Assembly (NCBI GenBank): GCA_035048815.1
Contig: JAUCBN010000016.1
Coordinates: forward strand, 1,418,501-1,482,500
Direction of reading: 5' to 3'
Length of the DNA: 64,000 nt
DNA from: Abelmoschus esculentus
Lineage: Eukaryota; Streptophyta; Magnoliopsida; Malvales; Malvaceae
The notes beneath the pieces were generated by a model. That model searched no databases. It was not told the origin of the DNA and worked only from the letters and a program-made list of their open reading frames with translations. Positions 36,991-47,353 of this stretch are shown piece after piece (the stretch's first letter is position 1; the number at the start of each line of letters is the position of its first letter). A program made the translations under genes and the position numbers.

Positions 36991-37599
36991 TTCTTGGACC
37001 AATCGAAGCCAGTGTTTTATTTCTTGGAAAACTCATGATGATCCTGCACCAGGTCTCTTCTCTTTCGAGATAGATCCGGTAGAAAATAATCAAATTTTTA
37101 CAGTATGGAACAGGTCCCGGCCTTACTGGTCCAGTGGAGCTTGGGATCAACAGACAATGAACTTCCATTTCGTTCCGGAAATGAGAACGGATCCTATGTT
37201 AGATTCGAGTTACAGCTTCAGCTATGTTTCAAACGAAAATGAGAGCTATTTCCTTTATTCCATTCATAACTCCTCGACCATAACTAAACTTATTACGGAT
37301 GTTTCAGGACAGATTAAGCAAATGTCATGGTTGGAAACTAGAAAACAATGGAATTTGTTTAATTCGACATAACCGATACAACAATGCAAGCTAACGGAGC
37401 ACACATTTGTAAGCAAATCCTGGAAGGTGCGTTATATGTAAGTCTTCCCCCGATCCCCCGATTTCTGCAAGAAATTAGTAACGATGAGGAGCACACATTT
37501 GTCTTCAGAGACTCAACCATGAACGTCAGTTTGAAGGGAGCTGCAGCAGCAAATCACAAACTAGTTAGTGGTAATGGTATGACACATCAAAGAGCATAG
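36991..37599 (+). pseudogene. Remnant of S-domain receptor kinase with large internal deletion (cluster copy 4)
   Basis: 36996-37390 encodes part of the S-locus domain (WKTHDDPAPGLFSFEIDP, WNRSRPYWSSGAWDQQ, FVPEMR, SSTITKLITDVSGQI), closest to copy 3. It then jumps directly to the kinase C-terminal tail (QILEGALYVSLPPIPRFLQEIS, 37410-37599). The EGF, PAN, membrane and kinase regions are gone, and the 5' half is missing too. A stop codon (37370-37372) lies just before the junction. A 15-bp word GGAGCACACATTTGT occurs at the junction (37396-37410) and again in the tail (37488-37502), as expected for templated filler DNA. The piece is not functional. Confidence 0.88.
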
Positions 37600-38209
37600 A
37601 GCAACTAGCAAGCATATTCTAGTAATTATTGCCCAACTTTTCTAACATAATCTTTACGTTTGTATTCTCGAAGTATGATTTCCCCATTAAAAAACTAAAA
37701 TAAATTTATCAAAACCCTTGTTTATAGTTTCGAAGTGTTGGTAAATATTCAATAGGCGACCAACATACTTTTCCCTAGGGATTCCCTTCTTCTCCAATTT
37801 GATCCCTCCAATTAAGCTAACACCTTTTTAAACATATCTCCATTTGAACTTGTCTTTGTTTTAAGAGTCCCAAAAGGCATCAGCTTTTATAAATATTGGT
37901 TTCCACCCCTTATTTTATGTAATATTTTCGAATATAAATCATAAAATTAACACAGGAATACTAAAAAGTTGAGTGATTATAACTTTGTGTTAATAGAAAA
38001 CTGTTCCTTGTTCTCGACCTCGTCTGTTACATAATATCAAACAAATCTGAAAACGAGCTGAAGTTTACGGTGGATTTGAAGACAAAAACCGACCCCGCAT
38101 TAGCCCGTTCCTGTTTGTCGGCTACCTTTTAAACCTTCACGTGATTCCCGGACAGTCCCAGACGACTACAAAAAAATGTAGTAACAATTACTTGTAGTGG
38201 TCGATGTTA
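37600..38209. other. Spacer after the receptor cluster
   Basis: No gene recognised. 38000-38209 is likely the 3' flank of the GPI-anchored protein gene on the other strand. Confidence 0.45.
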
Positions 38210-39557
38210 TCAGAATAGTAAAACCAAAATGATTGGGGGCAGAATCGGGAACGAAAAAGACGCCCAAAACGGTGACGAAATCGGTGCCGACGACTGAGCC
38301 TTCTCGAACTGAAGAGAATCAACAGCTAAGGGCATGTTCTCTTGATCCGGGCTACACTTGGACTCGTGAGGGTGCGCACTGTACATTATGGCCCTCAGCA
38401 CGGCCGAAACGGTAGGTATGTAGGCTGTTTTGTTGCGCGCGAGGAGCCAAGTCAGCCCCATCAGCTGGCAGTCTCGGTTGAACATCTTGTTGGCTCTCTC
38501 GGTCGTGCTCCTGTTGTATCCGCCTTTGAGCTGTAAAAATTTACAAAACAAGGAACAAAGGACAGCTAAACGGGTGCACGAAAAGGGGAAAGACCGAATT
38601 GTTTGTAATGTGAAAGGGTAACAGCCTTAATCATGCACATGACAATGTCACTTTCTTGGGTCTACCGGAATGGCTTTGGTCCCTTCCATAAAATGGCAAA
38701 AAGTCCACCTTCAAACCACTAAAGTTCTGAACTTTGAAGTTTTGGGTGGTGAAAAGTTCATTTCAAAGCACAAATTTTTGTAGTGATTAAATGCATTCTC
38801 ATGAAAACGAGTTTTAAGACAATATTCCTAGAGTTGATGCATTCGCCTGAACTGATTGTCGGGTTCATTAACTACGCAGCAAATATATATGGACCCTGAG
38901 AAAAGGGGGCAACTTCCATTAATGACTTACCTTTTGAAGAGCACCGAGGCATTTGGTACACCCGGCATAACTCGAGTTCCTGCAATTCTTCTCCAAATTC
39001 TTTACGGCAGCAGTGGGCGTTGCGTTTCGGTGGTGGCCGGAAATGTTAAACGCAGCCGGGCAACTCAGGGAACTAATCTGGTGTAGCCTTATCCCGCAAA
39101 AACACAGAATCGCATCGCAACTCGCGTTTGGTTGAGGAATCCTCACCCGCTTGCTTAACAATGCGTTCTGCAACGAGTTCACACACTTTTGTGAATCGTC
39201 TGGCCTCATGGGTTGGTCTGGTAGCTCAGATTCCGCCGGAGCAGGAGCCGAGACCTGCAAAGCATACCTGGCATGAGCAGCAAAGAGCCATGCTTCTAAA
39301 ACGGGACAGCAACGGCTTCTGTCCAGGTTGTGGCCACAGGCGTCGTTGACACCGCCGAAAAGCTCGGCAGACAAGTCAAGTCTGCAAACTTGAGCTTGGG
39401 TTTGAGCAGGGAGGGCAGGGACCGTGTTCGGGGATAAGTCGCCTCCGGTAACCGGTTGAGCTAGGAAACCAGCGAGGGAATGATGGAAGATAGCAAAAGA
39501 AGAAAGTAGTAAAAACATGGAGACGAGGGGAAAAGAAACCATGGCTCCTTTATCCAA
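38210..39557 (-). CDS. GPI-anchored SPARK-domain protein (At4g28100-like)
   Basis: Exon 1 is 38931-39557 and exon 2 is 38210-38530, joined in phase 0 (QK|LKGGY) to 315 residues. The N-terminus has a signal peptide (VSFPLVSMFLLLSSFAIF). The body matches the plant family of uncharacterized GPI-anchored proteins such as At4g28100: CRLDLSAELFGGVNDACG, RSRCCPVLEAWLFAAHAR, DDSQKCVNSLQ, PNASCDAILCFCGIRLHQ, then CQLMGLTWLLARNKTAYIPTV. Many paired Cys indicate an extracellular disulfide-rich fold. The C-terminus ends with a short spacer and a hydrophobic tail (FPILPPIILVLLF), a GPI-anchor signal. The protein should sit on the outer face of the plasma membrane. Function unknown. The start MDKGAMVSF has a second Met five codons in; either would give a signal peptide. 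Confidence 0.92.
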
Positions 39558-42482
39558 TTTTTACGTCCAAATGGTTGTTTTTCAAAGGAAAGAGAAGGCA
39601 ACAGCAAAGGACACGACTTTGAATTTGCTTGAGTAATAATGGTTTCCTTTTTACATAGTGAAAAAACGGGAAAGAGTTTCAGAATATATGCAAAAAGGAA
39701 GCCGTGCTTTGTGTCTTGTGCAGAACCCAAAATTTTAAAACAATTAGCAGCGACCACCACCACCACGGTACCACCAGCAGCAGCAGCAGGAGGAGGAGGT
39801 TATAGAAAACAAAGGAAAAAGTGAGTGATAGAAAGAGAGCTATAGTTTAGAAAAGTTTTTCATTATTAATCTTTGATTATGTGGACTCTAATGGAGAATA
39901 TACTACCTAACACAAGGGATTACTTGCCACTAAGTCAATAAGCGGCATAATGGCTTTTGTCCCATTTTGAATTTATGTTGTAACTTTTGGGACATTACCT
40001 GTTTTATATTAGTTGCTTAAAAAACACCACTTCACTTAAAATTAGCTTGAATTTATAGATAAGTTAAACCCTAAAGGCTAAAATGAACTTAATAATTTGC
40101 TAAAACAGTGTTAAAAAACTCAAAAGTTCATAGCTAGGGCATGAGCTAGGAAAACCAGGAAAGACAGCAGATGGAAGGGTTACCGTGCGGAAAGAGGCAA
40201 AGGCATCCTATGGATTTTGACATCTCTATGAACCAAATGGACCGCAAAAAAAAACATTTGAGCGACCTTCTCTCCCACAAATTTTTGCCATATAAATTTC
40301 ACATCCAGGCTGACAATAAAATAACACAAAGTAAAAGTACCATACAATATACTTTGTAGTAAGTTTAACAGACACTCTGTGTTTATTTCTTTAATCAGTT
40401 TAACCATACATATTACTCTTTAACAAAATCTTCCAACAAATGCCCTACCTTGTGGAAATGGACATAGCACAAATGTCCGAATAAGTACCTGTCAAAAACT
40501 TAACCTTGTTTCCTTTGTTTATTCTCTTCACATGGACTGGCATATCTTCAATAACAATGTCTGTCAACCAGTCACAGCAATGCATGATTCTAAGAACATA
40601 AACAAATATATACAGACAGTAATCCAAAGACAAAGACAAATATACAGACACAATCAATCCATCATAAAGTTATTCCCTTACAATTAAAAAAAAACTATGT
40701 TTCTCTTTCTAAAACCAGTTTCTTCTTTTAACGTTGTCATCCATGCACTTATGGTGTTTACCATTGAAGCTTGTAATTTAAGGTTTTATAGGAGTATATA
40801 GCAGAAGCTTTGGTAAAGGAGCTCAAGGGAAGTGAAAAGGTGTAATCATGGTGTCGCGTGATCAGGTTGACGGGCACAAATATTTTCCCACCAGGACCAG
40901 TTTGGTGTTTGGTTTTATGCTTAGCCACATCATGAAGAAGGAAGGCTTTTTCGCTTTAAGGGTGAGAACAACTCAGACACACACTAGAAATATCAAATTA
41001 TCGATCATGTGTAATATAAATAAATTTTTTATATTCATTCAATAAAAATTTTTAAAACACAAATTATGAAATTTAAGGACTAATTTATAAAAATTAAATA
41101 TAAAAATTTTAGGGTAGACAACTTTAAGGACTAATGCATCCAGTGAGTTGTCTGAGATTCTCAGCCTTCTCAGCTTCCCTTAGCACCTGTTTATCATGCA
41201 ACACATCTTGTTTCACAGCTTGCATGCTGCCTGACGCCGAGACGGCGATCCATTCAATCTGGGATATCTACGACTTCCCGGATTCCGGTCTCGGCCTGAT
41301 CTCCTTCTCGTAATTAGCCTTCACTCCTTCCATAATCCCTTTACAGGTACGGTCTTTCATCCCCTTCACTGTATATATATATATGAAATCTTGTACAAAT
41401 GGTTCTAGTTTTCAATGGTAAACCAAATTTATCGTGTCTTCGCACTTTCTTTCGGAAATGCCATTTTTTACATTTTTATGTTCATACTTATTTTTGCGCT
41501 TTAGCATACTTTTTTTTTGCATGTAGAATTGATAAAATATATAAAGACTGAGGACCAAACTTGTTATTATACCAAGAAGACCCTGCTATCATTTTGTTAA
41601 CTATTTAAAGTAGGATTTATATCCAATACACTTGTTCTCACAGACACCTTAGTTTTAAGGTTTAAGGAATTGGTTTAGGTATAAAGATTTAGAATTTGTG
41701 ATTTAAGTTTTAGGGTTTAAGATTTAAGATTTAGTTCTTAACCTATAAACCCTAAATTCTAAACTACTAGAAATAAAACCTTAAACCCTTAAACCCTAAA
41801 CTATGTCTTTAAATCCTAAACGCTAACTCCTTTTAAATTAATATTAGTTAATTTTATCATACATTTTTAAATTATAATATTTATTTTAAATTAATTTTTA
41901 AATTTTAAAATATTTTATATATTTTTTTAAATTAATCTTTAAATCTTAAATATAAAATATAAATAAACTTAAATTATAAAAAATTGCTTTTGTTTATAAC
42001 TTCGTCTCTGGTCTCGGTCCTAGTTTTTGTTTTATTCAGAGGTAAATCCAAAACTTCAACAACCATCTATTTCTGTAACAATGACAGATAAAGTGTAATC
42101 CAAGGCAAAACAAAGGGCGATACTCGGGGACTTAAACTCTAAAATAGAGATAAGGACGAAATTGGGGAACATGTTCTTTTATATTTTATATTAAAAATAT
42201 ATAAAAATTAAATTCTAATTATAATACTAACTTTTTATTTTTAAATTTTATGCCTTAAAGAATCTGTTATTATTTTTAAAATTTAATTATAAATTTTAAC
42301 TTTAAACCTTTTATCTTAAAATAAATACACTACAAATAATAAAAAAATGGTATCCGCCCGAAACTCGGATCGCCCCTCGATTGTCTATTATCCTCCTTAT
42401 CTAATTCCCGCACCACTATTGGATCAGTGAAGACAAATCATTTGGTCTGATTACACAATAAAACCGACGGCTATCAATGGAC
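39558..42482. other. Intergenic stretch with unassigned GC-richer patches
   Basis: A CAG/GGA microsatellite is at 39752-39800. A patch at 41140-41340 has near-balanced composition and open frames on both strands, but I could not identify a family. At 41640-41840 telomere-like words occur first as TTTAGGG and then as AAACCCTAAA, forming a loose inverted arrangement. The rest is AT-rich. Confidence 0.4.
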
Positions 42483-42490
42483 TATATATA
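42483..42490 (+). promoter_or_regulatory. TATA box of wound-responsive gene 1
   Basis: TATATATA lies 63 bp before the ATG at 42546. It shows that the longer open frame starting at 42477 is not the real protein start. Confidence 0.65.
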
Positions 42491-42545
42491 CCGACTCCCC
42501 AAAGCATCTAAGATCAAAGAAAGTAACTTGTTTCTTGAGGTAAAG

Positions 42546-42824
42546 ATGAGTTGTGCATCAGGAAGCAAAGCCTGGTTTATAGCAGCAAGTGTTGGAGCCA
42601 TGGAGGGTTTGAAAGACCAAGGGTTTTGCAGGTGGAATATTCAGGCAATCAGGTCAAGGAACCAACGTGTCTATAGGAATCGAAGATCATGTTCTCAGGA
42701 CAAAAACCTGTCTTCTTCTTCTTCTTCTTCAGTTGGTCCAAGCAAAGTTCTAGATGAGAAAGCAAAACAGGGTGATGAATCTTTGAGGAAAGTTATGTAC
42801 TTGAGCTGTTGGGGTCCGTACTGA
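42546..42824 (+). CDS. Wound-responsive family protein (DUF3774)
   Basis: A 92-residue single-exon protein of the plant wound-responsive (DUF3774) family. Marks are SKAWFIAASVGAMEGLKDQGFCRWN near the N-terminus and the nearly invariant C-terminus ESLRKVMYLSCWGPY. The N-terminal stretch is a mild hydrophobic helix. A run of Ser (about residues 57-64) comes from a TCT microsatellite. Members in Arabidopsis and tomato are induced by wounding and some are processed or active in defence; the molecular role is not settled. A TATA box 63 bp upstream fixes the start. A broken copy and a second intact gene follow within 2 kb. Confidence 0.92.
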   Translation: MSCASGSKAWFIAASVGAMEGLKDQGFCRWNIQAIRSRNQRVYRNRRSCSQDKNLSSSSSSSVGPSKVLDEKAKQGDESLRKVMYLSCWGPY

Positions 42825-43129
42825 TAGTTTTGATATTATATTTGTAAAGATAGAGAGTTGTAGTTCAATAGTTTGTTAGTTTCTAGTCAATCTTGAATGG
42901 CTAAGAGAGCTTAATAATATATGTAAACACTCTCCTCAGCTGCATTTTCCAGGAGATTGAGCTGGGAAAATATGTGTAAACAATCTCAGATCATATTCTC
43001 TGGCTAAGAAGCTTTGTTCTACAATTGTTCTAACTTTCAAGCAGAATTTGATGTCTGTCTTCTACCATCTAATTCAGCATTCAGAAATCAATTAGTCTTT
43101 TAATGTGCACAATATCAATGCATCCGAAA
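42825..43129. other. 3' flank of wound-responsive gene 1
   Basis: No separate feature seen. Confidence 0.4.
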
Positions 43130-43345
43130 CAGCCGTAATGACTGAAAGATCAACAAGCAGAGAATCAGAGGAATTCAGCCGTCCATCATGCCAAGAACCA
43201 TCTCAGGTCTGCTTATCAGGCCAGGAACATGTCTTCTCAATCCTCAGCTGCAATCTCCAAAGAATTGTGCAGGGATGACAGGTATAGACAATCAGAGGAG
43301 TCATTGAGGAAAGTCATGTACTTGAGCTGCTGGGGTCCAAACTGA
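43130..43345 (+). pseudogene. Broken wound-responsive (DUF3774) copy
   Basis: From about 43183 to the TGA at 43345 one frame encodes HHAKNHLRSAYQARNMSSQS, then SEESLRKVMYLSCWGPN, very like the intact gene at 44195-44467. Upstream (43130-43182) only scrambled similarity to the ALKDQG region remains and no start codon with the usual N-terminus exists. It is a 5'-damaged duplicate. It lies on the opposite strand from its closest relative, so the duplication was inverted. Confidence 0.85.
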
Positions 43346-44194
43346 GCCCATCCAGCATCCTTTGGGTGAATCATTTGACTCACGAGTGCAAGTTTTGGTC
43401 ATTCAAAACAAGGCTCCGGGACTGAGCGAACAAGCATACTTAGGCATGGCTGAGCTTTCGTTCTTGTGTTTATGATTGTATATAAGCTTACAAATAGATG
43501 TACGAGAGGAATCTCTATCTATCATCGTGCAAATAATGAAAAGAATTTTGAAAACTTCTCGATTTTCATCACTGTTTCAACTTTCAATCTTATTTTCTTT
43601 GTTTTCTTCAATTCTACAACAATTTTCCATGATGCTAATCTCCAAATTTTACACACCACAACTCCCAAAAGTCTAAAATCACCAAATTAATAAGAATAAA
43701 CAGCTTATTACAGGCACTCCCGAGCTATTTAAGTAGACGAAAACCAAGTAAATTTATGCAGGAAGAGAGTCCAGTGCCGGTCACACCTTACCTAAACAAC
43801 GAGCACCGGAGCATGAGAAACAGACATACCAACCTCGGATGCCTTGCAGTTGCAACAGTAAAAGTGTTCCAGTCCAGGGTTGATTGGTCGCATTTTGCGA
43901 CTGTAATTTAAGTTGGAATTGCATTTCATGTAGAGGATGAATGAGGACTTTCCTGGGAGGGTTTTCACGTTATCTGAATCTGAACATATGATGTCTCATG
44001 TCAATCGAAAACCAGAAGATAAGACACAACACTCAACACTGTCGTATACAAGAGATGAGAAGCAAGCAATTCTCAAAATTCTTTTCATATGTTATATACA
44101 ATGATAGACAAACATTTGCTCTCGTACATCTTTTTCTATTGAAACATTCGCCCAAAGGGTGTTTCTTGTAAAGAATTGAAGAGAGAGTTGAGGC
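43346..44194. other. Spacer between wound-responsive copies
   Basis: AT-rich open frames at 43466-43690 look random. 43740-43980 is less AT-rich but unassigned. The 3' flank of the minus-strand gene is at 44040-44194. Confidence 0.4.
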
Positions 44195-44467
44195 TCAGTT
44201 TGGACCCCAACAGCTCAAGTACATGACTTTCCTCAAAGACTCCTCCGATGGTTTACACTTGCCTTCCCTGCACAATCCCTTTGAAATTGCAGCTGAGGAT
44301 TGAGAGGAGAGATTGTTCTTGGCCTGTGAAGCGGACCTGAGATGATTCTTGACATGCTGAACACCTGACTTTACGGTATAGTTCCACCTACAGACGCCTT
44401 GATCTTTCAGAGCCTCCACAGCTCCGATGCTAGCGGCAGCAATCCATGCTCTGCTTGTTGAACTCAT
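44195..44467 (-). CDS. Wound-responsive family protein (DUF3774)
   Basis: An intact 90-residue member: MSSTSRAWIAAASIGAVEAL, KDQGVCRWN, a basic, Ser-rich middle, and SEESLRKVMYLSCWGPN at the C-terminus. The length and both conserved ends match the family. A TATATATA box is at 44549-44556, 82-89 bp upstream. Its closest relative is the broken copy at 43130-43345 on the other strand, while the gene at 42546 is more diverged. The family is known for wound- and stress-induced transcripts; biochemical function is unknown. Confidence 0.94.
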   Translation of the reverse strand: MSSTSRAWIAAASIGAVEALKDQGVCRWNYTVKSGVQHVKNHLRSASQAKNNLSSQSSAAISKGLCREGKCKPSEESLRKVMYLSCWGPN

Positions 44468-44548
44468 CTTGCAAATACAGTACTTTGATTCTTCTCTCGA
44501 ATTAGAAAGATTATTTTGTTGATGAGGGGTTAGTGAAGTAGCTTCTTG

Positions 44549-44556
44549 TATATATA
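44549..44556 (-). promoter_or_regulatory. TATA box of wound-responsive gene 2
   Basis: TATATATA on the minus strand about 85 bp before the start codon. Confidence 0.65.
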
Positions 44557-44939
44557 GGAATTATGATAGGGGAAGAAGAAACCACATGCTGTTGCTGTGT
44601 GGCTCCTGGTTTTGAGACGCTGGAAACAGCCGATGGTTTTCTCCGTCTGCCATATTATCATGAGTCATGACATTAAATGTCCATAAAAAGTAGCTGGGGG
44701 AAATGGATTATGGTTTGAATATAAAACATGATTAGGTGAGTGACAATGGCGGCTTTTCTTAATAATTTCCAGTAAACCAGGAGTATTATCTTAGGTAGAT
44801 CCAAGGTGTAAAAACAATTGCTTTCTCAAAGGTTATCTACTTGGGAGAATAAAAATCCTCTTAATATAAATATTTTATTCCTAATTATATCAGTCTTTAA
44901 TCATATTTCTTTCTATATTTTTATTAAAATATTTTTAAA

Positions 44940-45135
44940 GTATTTTAAAATTTTTATTCTAATTTTTTACTTTCTAAATCTTATAACCCTAAAAATAACT
45001 TATATACTTAATTTTCTGAACTTTAACCATAACCCTTAATTTCAAACCTTTAATCTTCAACTCTAAATCCTAAACTCACTAATTTAAAGTTGAGACATAA
45101 AAAGAACATGATTAGAGGCAGACGATTTACATCAC
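44940..45135 (+). repeat. Dispersed repeat with telomere-like words (copy C)
   Basis: Shows the same word order as 31300-31505: degenerate CCCTAA words, an AAAGTTGAGACATAAA-like block and GGCAGACGATTTACATCA. It is the most diverged of the three copies seen. Confidence 0.45.
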
Positions 45136-45647
45136 TGATTATATATCTCATTAAAATTAAGTTTAAAATTTTGGTATATATATTTTTAAAAAAATTATAT
45201 CATAAATTATTTTTATAATATTTATTTATAAGATCAATCAATTAAATATATTTATTTTATTAATTTTTTATTTTTATTTTTATCAAATAAATCTACACTT
45301 TAAAAGTTGAGTGAGTAAATTGTTTATTTTAAAAAGTTTAATGATAAAAATAAATCATACAATAAAATTGAGTGATAGTTTAAATATTTTATCCTATTTT
45401 TTAAATAACTTTTAAATCAAATGGGAGCGTCCGTAGGAGCGTACCTGATCTAACGGCTCATATTCAATCAACGCACGCTAACGTCTACTTTTTCCCAACG
45501 GTTATACATCTCCCAAGAAAGTAAATTCCCTTCAAATCCATTTTGTACTTCATTTCCCTTCAACGATAACCAAAAACTACATTCGATTCTGCATATTCCT
45601 TCAACATTCAAACTTTTTCATTGATTTGTTTAGGGTTTGAGACAAAG
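45136..45647. other. Upstream region of the coiled-coil protein gene
   Basis: AT-rich to about 45420, then a more balanced promoter/leader region. No feature of note besides possible leader sequence. Confidence 0.4.
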
Positions 45648-46937
45648 ATGAGTATCCTTCAAAACCCAGATTCGTTTAATGAGCCAGAGCTTCAGGTTTG
45701 GAACAATGCGGCTTTTGATAATGGCGATTTTAAGGATTCTTGGTGTAATCTCGATTCGGGATCGGTGAATCAGTCGCTGGAATTTGATGGAAGTAAAGAA
45801 AATCAGAGTCCCCTTTGGGTGAACTCAGCTGTTTCTTTCGAATCTACTGGGTCTCTTGTCAAGTCTTGTTCCAAGAATTTTACTGGAAACCCCAAGGAGC
45901 CATTTTCAGTGGAAATGAAGAGTGGGGTTTGCAAGGAAGAAGACAAGAAGCGTGATGAGAAAAAGATTGATATGGAGATAGAAGAGATAGAGCAGGAGGT
46001 CGCTCGTTTGTCATCGAAACTCGAAGCGCTTCGACTTGAGAAAGCCGAATACAAAGCTAGAAGTATTGCCATGAGAGGAAGAACTGTGCCTGCCAAATTC
46101 ATGGAGCCAAAACAGAGCATCTTGGAGAAAAGGATCGAAGATCCTCTGTTTTCTAAACCGAAATTGAATCGAAGGGGGTTTAGTTTAGGTCCGTCGGAGA
46201 TTTTCTCTGCAACGAAACCAAGTCAATTCATGAAGCAGGGATTCACAACGCCTGTACAGTCGATACAGAATCGACGGAAATCTTGTTTCTTTAAGCTTCA
46301 AGATATTGACGAAGGCAAGGTTACAAGAGAGAGAGGCAAGAGCTTGAGTCTTAGTCCCAAGTCCCGTAAAACTGTTTCCAAGCTCATTGTTCCTAAGCCG
46401 GCAGCTACAACGGTAGGGGCTAAAAAGGGTGTGAAGAAAGAAGAGACTGTTCTTTCTACAATTCAACCAAAAATTCTCTTCAAAGATGTAGAAAAACCAG
46501 TGACAGCCAAGAAACCATTGAAACCTGGGAGAGTCGTCAGTAGCCGGTACAATCAGATGCCCAGTCAAAGCAATGGAAGTTTCAAGGAGACCGATGTTCG
46601 AAAGCAGGAGAGCAACAAGCATGATAAGAGGCATGTTTCGGATGAACAGATGGTTGGTTCCTGCAAGAGTGAGAACAGAGTGAAAAAGAAGTGGGAAATT
46701 CCTAGTGAAGTGATCATTCTAAAGGGAGAATCGCCGGAGTCAATTGATAAGATCAATGCTTTGTTACCAAAGATTAGGACTGTGAGAGTTTTGGGTGAAA
46801 GTCCTCGGGATTCAGGGCCAGCCAAAAGAGTGGCTGAATTGAAGGGAAGGAAATCATATTTTAGTATGGAGGAAGAAACAGAGGAATCTGTTTGTCAGGC
46901 TCTGAGTTTTGCAGAGGGGGATGGGGAGGAAGAGTGA
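45648..46937 (+). CDS. Plant protein with coiled coil, function not recognised
   Basis: Single exon, 429 residues. The start MSILQNPDSF at 45648 is the first ATG in frame. I do not recognise a named domain. Visible parts: an acidic N-terminal third, a Glu/Lys-rich coiled coil at about residues 97-140 (EIEEIEQEVARLSSKLEALR), then a basic, Ser/Thr-rich region with LNRRGFSLGPSEIFSATK, TTPVQSIQNRRKSCFFKL and Lys-Pro rich blocks. A conserved-looking C-terminal box begins near residue 347 (KKWEIPSEVIILKGESPESI, then RDSGPAKRVAELKGRKSYF), ending in an acidic tail. The composition suggests a nuclear or cytoskeletal protein controlled by phosphorylation, but that is a guess. The intact long frame shows it is a real gene. 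Confidence 0.85.
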   Translation: MSILQNPDSFNEPELQVWNNAAFDNGDFKDSWCNLDSGSVNQSLEFDGSKENQSPLWVNSAVSFESTGSLVKSCSKNFTGNPKEPFSVEMKSGVCKEEDKKRDEKKIDMEIEEIEQEVARLSSKLEALRLEKAEYKARSIAMRGRTVPAKFMEPKQSILEKRIEDPLFSKPKLNRRGFSLGPSEIFSATKPSQFMKQGFTTPVQSIQNRRKSCFFKLQDIDEGKVTRERGKSLSLSPKSRKTVSKLIVPKPAATTVGAKKGVKKEETVLSTIQPKILFKDVEKPVTAKKPLKPGRVVSSRYNQMPSQSNGSFKETDVRKQESNKHDKRHVSDEQMVGSCKSENRVKKKWEIPSEVIILKGESPESIDKINALLPKIRTVRVLGESPRDSGPAKRVAELKGRKSYFSMEEETEESVCQALSFAEGDGEEE

Positions 46938-47353
46938 TCCATTTCTTCTTCCTCAGTTCCTCTTCTTCTTTACTTTTTTTTTCAGCTGTAGAGATCGGGT
47001 TTTCAGGAGGTAAACCATAACTATTGCTATGTGCTATCGTTACATTGGCTTTGAATTCATATGTATATGTTACCAAGCTTTTCTTTTCACTGCAAATGCA
47101 AAAATAAGATGAGCTTTACTCTTGCATTTGAGTGAAAGGTGAATATATGTTTTTTATTTTCTGTTTCTGCTCCTGCTCCTCTAAATTCTTCTTTGAAAGG
47201 TGAAAGATAGGTAGAGCTAGATAATGAGACAATGGTAGCTGTTACAGATGCGACAGGAAGTGCAAATGTAACATCATCAATTCATCATACTTTCTAGTTC
47301 TTAAAGGGTACAAGAAAATCCATGAAAGTTCCATGGTCTTGAATCTTGATCAT
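46938..47353. other. Convergent 3' flanks
   Basis: Holds the 3' ends of the coiled-coil gene (+) and the PPR gene (-). No separate feature. Confidence 0.45.

Noticed and set aside
42477..42545. N-terminal extension of wound-responsive gene 1
   Set aside because: The TATA box lies inside it and the family start is at 42546.
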